Assembly (NCBI RefSeq): GCF_022201045.2
Contig: NC_068560.1
Coordinates: 22,771,501-22,835,500 of the forward strand
DNA length: 64,000 bases
Direction: 5' to 3'
DNA from: Citrus sinensis
Taxonomy: Eukaryota; Streptophyta; Magnoliopsida; Sapindales; Rutaceae
Part shown: positions 57,786-64,000 of the stretch, one piece after another
How positions within the stretch are numbered: position 1 is the stretch's first letter
Layout of the letters: each line of letters opens with the position of its first letter
Made by a program: the position numbers and the translations under genes
The notes under the pieces: model-generated
Told to the model about the DNA's origin: nothing
Seen by the model: the letters and a program-made list of their open reading frames with translations, nothing else
Databases searched by the model: none

Positions 57786-59497
57786 TTAACTGCCCTGATT
57801 TTGAATTCTCAAGAAATCAACAAATGACTTTCCGCGCAGCTCGCTTGAAAAAAATATTTTCAAGTGATCTACCACACTTATCCGCTTAAATAATGCCGGA
57901 GTCTTTGGAGCAATAAGACTTGTTGCCGGACCCAATTCTCCATCTAATTTTGGGCTGTAAAATGTAGCTAAAGATAATCTTTCCTTCACTGAGTTTACAG
58001 TTGCGCGATGTTCAATACTAGGATAAGTTCCATTGGTTAATATCTACAAGATCATAAAGAAATAAAAATAAATAAATAAAAAATGAGAAAGTATAAAAAA
58101 GAGGAGGACAAAAATAGATGAAACCAGTTATCAACTATATATCATATGCTAACAAGTAACAACATAATTATTTTTGCAAGCGACTTGTTATCAATTATTT
58201 TTTGTTATGAATTTGGTGTGTCTATTTTCTATCATTAATACGATAATCCTATTCTACTTATTAATGAAAGATATGTCAGATGTGACATAACATTACTAGA
58301 GATACAAACTATGGAGGGATGTAGCATTACTGATCAATGGTTATAGGCTATAGAAAATGACAAGTGTTACCTCTAAAACGTCACCAATGTTGACTACAAA
58401 GGCATCCGGAAGGGGTTTAACAGCAACCCATTTTCCATCTTTCTTAATTTGGAGACCATCCATCTCATTGATTTGGAGGAGGACGGTGAGTGCGGAGGCA
58501 TCACAATGAGAATTATGGCCGACAACTTTTTCTGGTTGCAGACAAGGAGGATAATAATTCATCCTGAATGCTTGCATCCCGTTTTCAAACAACCCTTCCA
58601 TATCATTGGGATCCATTCTTAGAGCTTTAGCCATTTGGTCAAGGATTTTCAGGGTAAGATTTTTAATTTCTGTTGAGTAAACTTCCAAGTCATCTCTGCA
58701 TGGAAATAACAATATATAGTGCAGTAATTATCATAAGATTGAACATACTATATAGCAAAACTCTACGCTTTGAATTTAGAACCTGAATGGAAGAGGCAAC
58801 TTAGGGAACAAGTGGGGTTTCCTCAGATGAGTTGGGAGAGTGAACATAGTAAAGCCGTATCCCCAATCAAGCTTCTGCTCTTCAGACGCAATAAAGTGCT
58901 GCCCAAATCCCTCAATATCTCCTGGTTGTTGCCAAAACTTCATTTTCTCATCAATTGGAAGATTAAAGAAGTCTTGAATCTCTGCTTTCACTTTCTCCAC
59001 CAATGAACTGCTAACTCCATGATTAATCAACTGCATATATGCAAATTAAAGCAAGACGTTCTTTCCATACATCGTTCATATAGGAAATATAAAGCTCAGG
59101 AAACAAAAGATTTTAATGGAAAATGCTAAAGAAACTGAGAGCTGATTAAACGCTCACAAAAATAATAACAACCTAGTGTCGGTTTTCTTTATTTGCACTC
59201 GAGTGAGTATTTTTATTATCTGAATATCACTGCTCAATTATTGTGTACCTGAAAGAAACCCCACTCTTTACATGTATGGTCAAGCTTCTCAAGCTCTGAG
59301 TCATCTCCAGAGAGCAACCTGTGCATGTCGATAACTGGAAGTTGTTGTGTTGAAGTATCGTCGTTGCGAATCAAGGGATGGTCTATCTCAGGGCGAACGT
59401 AACGTGGCGGAACAGTGGTCAGTGGCCGATTATTTGCCAGCTCCAGAATCGAAGGCTCCACGAGAGAACTCGCAATCACTGTTGCTTTTGCCTCCAT
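57786..59497 (-). CDS. SRG1-like 2-oxoglutarate/Fe(II)-dependent dioxygenase, intact, second copy
   Basis: Exons are 59497-59249, 59030-58783, 58695-58371 and 58043-57786 (249, 248, 325, 258 bp), with GT-AG introns, giving 359 residues. The architecture is as in the 27377-29453 copy: N-terminal DIOX_N-type region, then the catalytic domain with H229, D231 and H286 as iron ligands and R296/S298 for 2-oxoglutarate. Differences: the iron site reads NSHCD instead of KPHSD, exon 3 has VVGHN for VLGFK, and the C-terminus ends IQNQGS, three residues longer. The ligands remain, so activity is plausible but substrate choice may differ. Intron 1 lacks the duplicated donor seen in the other copy. The substrate is unknown. 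Confidence 0.9.
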
Positions 59498-59876
59498 ATT
59501 GTGTAGATTTAAATTACCTTTTTGTTTTCTTCCACTCTTCTGCAGACTCAGCTGGTTCGTGTTTTAACAAGAAACTCGTATATATATAGTCCTCTGGATG
59601 TACTGTACTGTAATTGTGTGCAATAAAATATTAAATTTATTATGAAAACTCGAGGGAATCTGGACATTTACGTATATGTTAAAGGACACTGATATTGTTG
59701 AATCCAAACCAATCACCAAGACCAATTTAGAACCCCCAAGACTCACTCTATGAAACTTGATCTTTGTTATGGAATTAATCGCTAAACTAAGTTTTGACAA
59801 GAAACAAGAATAACCACTGAAAATCAATCACACAATCAAAGAAAATTAGATCACACACTTTGCACCAAGGATTATT
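59498..59876. other. Promoter flank and unassigned sequence before the gypsy LTR
   Basis: 59498-59690 matches the 5' flanks of the other dioxygenases, and similarity ends near 59691. The remaining stretch to 59876 is unassigned. Confidence 0.55.
59579..59588 (-). promoter_or_regulatory. Probable TATA box of the 2-ODD at 57786-59497
   Basis: On the minus strand GGACTATATATATACGAG lies about 85 nt upstream of the ATG, at the place of the conserved block upstream of the other copies. Confidence 0.5.
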
Positions 59877-61084
59877 GTTAGAGTGCAATTTATGCACTAT
59901 TTTTGCATTGTTTACTTCCCTTAATATCGATGTTTTGCACTTAATAATAATGATTTACTTGTGTTTTACTTTTGTAGGTGCAATTCTATTGATTGGTGAT
60001 AAAATTGAGCTAAAAGATGATGTTTAAGGATGATTGTTCTCTTGGAGAAATTATGAGCGTCAGAAGAACTTTATTGATAAGGCGTGGGCGCGTGCTGTCA
60101 ACTGCGGACCTGCAGTTTTTAGTTTAACGTGTTTTGTATTTTTGGTTATTTTTGTAATTACAAATTTAATATTTCAGATATTAGTATTTTATTTTAAATA
60201 AAATTCTAAAAGAGAAGAGAGAGAGAGTATTTAAGGGAGGAATCTATTGTGAAAAGGGGGGGGGGGGAGGATTTGGGATTTTGGATTGGAGAAAAAGAAA
60301 GAAACCCTACATCTAATTTTTCTCTTCTCTCTATGAGGAACTAAACTCATTTTTCTGGTTGAAGGATAATGAAGCTTTGATTCATCACTACTGTGAGATC
60401 TTTCTTGTGCTTTAATTGTTTTATTACTTTTTGGGTATTTGTTTATTCTCTGAATTATTTTCATGATTATGTTTGTTAATTAGGTAATTGGCCACTATTT
60501 AATTATCAACTTAATCTATTGTCAATTAAAGGATTCATCGTATGAAGAATTTAATGTTTGTGACGAATAACATAGTAGAGAGTTGTGTTGTGAGAATAAA
60601 CAATCTAATTTAAATAAATCATCATATGTGTTGATTAGAATTTGGGTCTCTTTGGTTTTTCAGGCTGTCAATTGATTAAACCCTATGATCGTATCTAGGG
60701 TTGTCTATTGATTAGGGAAATAACCAACGGTCGTACCTTGGTTATCGACTAGTTAAGGAGAGATTGGCTATTAGAGGGTCTCAGTAGCTATAACCGGTCT
60801 ATTCATAAGTAATAATAATATATATTTGAATCAATGATCAGTAGTCGAATCAAGCTGAGTTAATTCCTTCAACCAGAGCTTTCTCCAATTTGAATTACAA
60901 CTTTAATTTGCATTCTTGTTATTTTAATTTGATTTTTATTATTGTCAACAATTCCCCCATTTTATGTTTTACGTTTCAAAAGGATTTAAATAATTACCGA
61001 TCTCTGTGGACACGATCCTGCTCAATCATTATACACAATTTATTTAGAGTAGGAATTTATTTTTGCTGGCTTCGACACCCATCA
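59877..61084 (+). repeat. 5' LTR of the gypsy element, about 1208 bp
   Basis: It starts TGTTAGAGTGCAATTTATGC and ends CGACACCCATCA just before the primer site. It includes a run of 12 G at 60256-60267. The partner LTR is outside the window, so the ends rest on family resemblance and the primer site. Confidence 0.65.
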
Positions 61085-61089
61085 AATTT

Positions 61090-61107
61090 TGGTGCCGTTG
61101 CCGGGGA
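61090..61107 (+). promoter_or_regulatory. tRNA-Asp-type primer-binding site
   Basis: TGGTGCCGTTGCCGGGGA matches the usual TGGCGCCGTTGCCGGGGA complement of the plant tRNA-Asp 3' end with one change. Confidence 0.8.
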
Positions 61108-61149
61108 TTGGTGTCATTTATTTAATCTTTTTTACGTTTTACTTGGTGT

Positions 61150-63421
61150 ATGGTTCGTTCTTCTCGTACATGTACACTTTCGTTTGATCCTGAAATTGAG
61201 AAGACAGCTCGCCAGCTGAGACAGCAGACGAAGCGAGCTAAGCAACGATCCTCATCGCCTTTGCTTTCTGAAACAGATACGGTGCCTAATTTAGTTAAAT
61301 CATCTAGCGATTTGGAAGAACAAGTGATGGATAGACCTGCACCTGTAGAAAGAACTCTTAGAGAGTTAGCTGAACCAGACTTGAATCAGCAACCACTCTG
61401 CATTCAATATGTAGATTTGGAGGTAAATTTTGAATTAAAGTCTGGTCTTATTCATTTATTACCCAAGTTTCATGGTTTTGCAGGTGAAGATCCTCATAAA
61501 CATCTTAAGGAGTTTCATGTTGTGTGCTCAAGTATGAGGCCACAAGGCGTGACTGAAGAGCAGATTAAGCTGCGTGCTTTTCCGTTCTCTGTAGATGGGC
61601 TAGGTAAAGATTGGTTGTACTACTTACCTCCTGGATCGATTACAACGTGGAATGGTTTGAAGAAGCAGTTCCTTGAGAAGTACTTTCCTGCTTCAAGAGC
61701 TGCCAACATCAGAAAAGATATTTGTGGGATCAGACAACTTCCTGGGGAGACTTTATATGAGTATTGGGAGCGATTCAAATAATTGTGTGCCAGCTGTCCT
61801 CAGCATCAAATTTCTGATCAACTTCTTATTCAATATTTTTATGAAGGACTGTCATTGATAGATAGGAGTATGATAGATGCTGCTAGTGGAGGCGTGTTGG
61901 TGAACAAGACCCCTACTCAAGCAAGGGAGTTGATCTCAAATATGGCTGCCAATGCACAACAATTTGGCAGCAGACAAGATGCCACTTTAAGGAATGTGAA
62001 TGAGGTAAATATTTCTTCTGTTTAACAACGTTTAGATAAACTCACTTCTCTTGTGGAAAAGTTTGTTGTAGGTAATGTGCAACAGGTGAAGAATTGTGGT
62101 ATTTGTTACAATATGGGTCATTCAACTGATATGTGTCCTACACTTCAAGAAGAACCCGTTGAACAAGCCAATGCAGTTGGAGGATTTCCAGGCATGCCTC
62201 AGAGGAGGTATGATCCTTATGCACAAACATACAATCCGGGATGGAAGGATCATCCCAACGTCAGCTATGGAGTTAGGCCATCAGGATTCTCACAACAGTA
62301 TCCACCAAGACAACCAGCACCTCCACAGTCAACCTCCAAGTCAGGCATATCTCTTGAAGAAATTGTTAAACACTTGCGACTAACACTCAACAATTTCAGC
62401 AGGCAACTATAGCAAGCATTCAGAACTTGGAGAACCAAATTAGTCAATTGGCGACTACAGTGAGCCGTTTGGAGTCTCAAATATTAGGGAGATTGCCTTC
62501 ACAATCTGAGGTGAATCCAAAGCAAAACGTTAGTGCTGTCATCCTTAGAAGTGGGACGGAGTTGCAAGAGCCCAGTAAGAAAGTGACAAAGCATGTAGAA
62601 GATGAGCTTGAGAAGAATGAATTGATGCCTCAATCTCATGATGCGGAACCCACCAGAGCGAAACCCCTACCTATTGTGATACCTCCTCCTTTTCCAAGCC
62701 GGTTTGCAAAATCCAAGACGGAGGAATAAGAGAAAGATATCCTTGAGACATTTCGCAAGGTTGAGGTAAATATTCCTTTATTAGATGCTATAAAACAAAT
62801 ACCTCGATATGCTAAAGTTCTTAAGGAACTATGCACGTCTAAGAGAAAATTAAGAGGAGATGAAAAAGTCCACATGGGGGAGAATGTTTCAGCAGTTCTT
62901 CAAAAGAAACTACCTCCTAAGTGCAAGGATCCAGGTATGTTTACTATCCCTTGTAAAATTGGTAGTATTAGAATTGAAAAGGCTTTGTTAGATCTAGAAG
63001 CTTCTATTAATGTCATGCCTCGTTCTATTTATTCATCTTTGAATATTGGTCCATTAAAAAAAACTGGCGTGATAATTCAACTAGCCGATAGGTCTAATGC
63101 ATATCCTGATGGGGTATTAGAAGATGTCTTAGTACAAGTTAATGAGTTAGTTTTTCCTGCTGATTTTTATGTACTTGATATGGAAGATGATAACTCCTCT
63201 AATTCTGTCCCAATTTTGCTAGGAAGATCTTTTCTTAAGACTGCTAGGACTAAAATGGATGTACATAAAAGGACTCTCACTATGGAGTTTGATGGAGAGG
63301 TTATAGAATTCAATATGAATGATGCCATGAAATATCCTAGTGATGAACATTCAGTATTCTCTGTGGATGTTATTAACCCTATAGTGCAGGAAGTGTTTTT
63401 ACAAGAAAAAGACGAAGACAT
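61150..63421 (+). pseudogene. Gypsy gag-protease pseudogene
   Basis: Gag starts MVRSSRTCTLSFDPEIEKTA. The retrotransposon gag domain (KFHGFAGEDPHKHLKEF, GLGKDWLYYLPPGSITTW, LPGETLYEYWERFK) is followed by a CCHC zinc knuckle CGICYNMGHSTDMC. Stops are at 61780-61782, 62023-62025 and 62727-62729, and a frameshift falls near 62385. The pepsin-like protease region contains LLDLEASINVMP, where the normal Gly after the catalytic DL is Glu, then VPILLGRSFLKTARTKMDV. The protein is therefore inactive. It continues to about 63421, where it joins the pol tail. Confidence 0.9.
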
Positions 63422-63699
63422 TTCATGATAGAATGATTTTGAGAAAGGAGTTCTCTGTTAGTCAAAAAGTTCTTCTTTTTCATTCTAAACTTAAACTTTT
63501 TCCGGGTAAATTACGTTCTTGCTGGGTTGGACCTTTTATTGTTACTAATGTTTTTCCTCATGGTGCAGTTGAGATTCGGAGTCCGACCTCTGACAAAGTT
63601 TTTAAGGTCAACGGTCATCGCTTAAAACCTTTTTATGAAGATTTTTCAGTGAATATTGTGGAGGATGTGGCTCTCGAGAGTCCAAATTATGGAGATTGA
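63422..63699 (+). pseudogene. C-terminal tail of gypsy integrase
   Basis: The frame has [53 protein letters not shown] and ends PNYGD at 63699. This is the region after the integrase catalytic core in gypsy polyproteins. The frame differs from the protease frame before it, and the roughly 2.5-3 kb normally between them is absent. Confidence 0.85.
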
Positions 63700-64000
63700 T
63701 ACATAAATGTGTCTAGCCAAAGACATAAAACAAAGGCGCTTTTTGGGAGGCAACCTAAATGATTTGTTTATTTTGGTTTTTGTTTTATCTTCTTTTAGTT
63801 TTGATTCAGATTTTTTTTTAATAATGTGTTTGCTTATTTTGGCCAGAAGAAAATTTTTGATAAGGCGTGCCCACGTTTTAACTAATAAGTACTTCTGTAA
63901 TTTTTAAAGTAAAATAGTTTTAAGGCGTGCCCACTTACTTATTAGAAAAGTACTTCTGAAATTTTTAGTGTCTCAAAATGAAAAAAAAAAATTAATGTGT
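63700..64000 (+). other. Post-pol region of the gypsy element
   Basis: The segment contains GTCTAGCCAAAGACATAAAAC and TTTTGGGAGGCAACC after pol, and two copies of AAGGCGTGCCCAC (63858, 63922). The same AAGGCGTG motif occurs in the 5' LTR near 60077. No further gene before the window ends. Confidence 0.55.

Larger units (their letters stand above)
59877..64000 (+). mobile_element. Ty3/gypsy (Athila-like) element with internal deletion, 3' end beyond window
   Basis: The order is 5' LTR (59877-61084), tRNA-Asp-type primer site, gag, protease, then directly the C-terminal tail of pol. Reverse transcriptase, RNase H and the integrase core are missing. A stretch after pol (GTCTAGCCAAAGACAT...GGGAGGCAACC, near 63710) is one I associate with Athila-type elements. 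The 3' LTR would lie past 64000. Confidence 0.85.

Noticed and set aside
60231-60464. 77-residue minus-strand frame in the gypsy LTR
   Set aside because: It lies within LTR sequence and includes a G-run; nothing recognisable.

Overview
This is nuclear DNA of a flowering plant, almost certainly a eudicot. It is AT-rich, its genes have GT-AG introns, and it is crowded with plant transposons (Sirevirus and other Ty1/copia, Athila-like Ty3/gypsy, TRIM-like, CACTA, hAT, PIF/Harbinger-like, LINE tails). The dioxygenase proteins most resemble the SRG1-like clusters I remember from Citrus, but that is recall and not something the sequence proves.

The ordinary genes form a minus-strand tandem array of SRG1-like 2-oxoglutarate/Fe(II)-dependent dioxygenases (2-ODDs), each with four exons. 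Two copies look intact: 27377-29453 (356 residues) and 57786-59497 (359 residues). Two close relatives are dead: 20802-24297, with frameshifts, an internal stop and an LTR element in intron 3, and 36858-38409, with frameshifts and its last exon cut off. A second, older subfamily survives only as wreckage at 9714-11055, 16378-16566 and 43697-51832. The flanks were duplicated with the genes. One flank type occurs at about 25.4-27.4, 29.6-31.5 and 34.3-36.6 kb, and the middle copy has lost its gene. Another links 15.5-20.8 kb with 51.8-57.8 kb. A decayed mitochondrial-type PPR gene (40759-42844, plus strand) interrupts the array.

Layout. 1-1353: end of a TRIM-like element with an open 250-codon frame. 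1354-6170: minus-strand Sirevirus remnant with pol and an env-like gene. 6284-9228: copia LTRs and a LINE scrap. 9714-16566: old dioxygenase pseudogenes, split by a 4.47-kb CACTA-like element that itself holds a retrocopy of a type II peroxiredoxin mRNA. 16.8-20.8 kb: small DNA transposons. 20.8-39.2 kb: main dioxygenase cluster. 40.6-42.8 kb: foldback element and PPR pseudogene. 43.7-51.8 kb: dioxygenase pseudogene split by a 6.2-kb copia element, which is itself invaded by a Sirevirus end. 52.6-56.3 kb: hAT element whose transposase has one stop codon. 57.8-59.5 kb: second intact dioxygenase. 59.9-64 kb: Ty3/gypsy element lacking RT, RNase H and the integrase core.

I found no wholly new biological system. 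The most distinctive items are the TRIM-like family with a conserved unassigned protein, the peroxiredoxin retrocopy nested in the CACTA-like element, and the number of insertions whose unoccupied site can be read from a paralogous flank in the same window.
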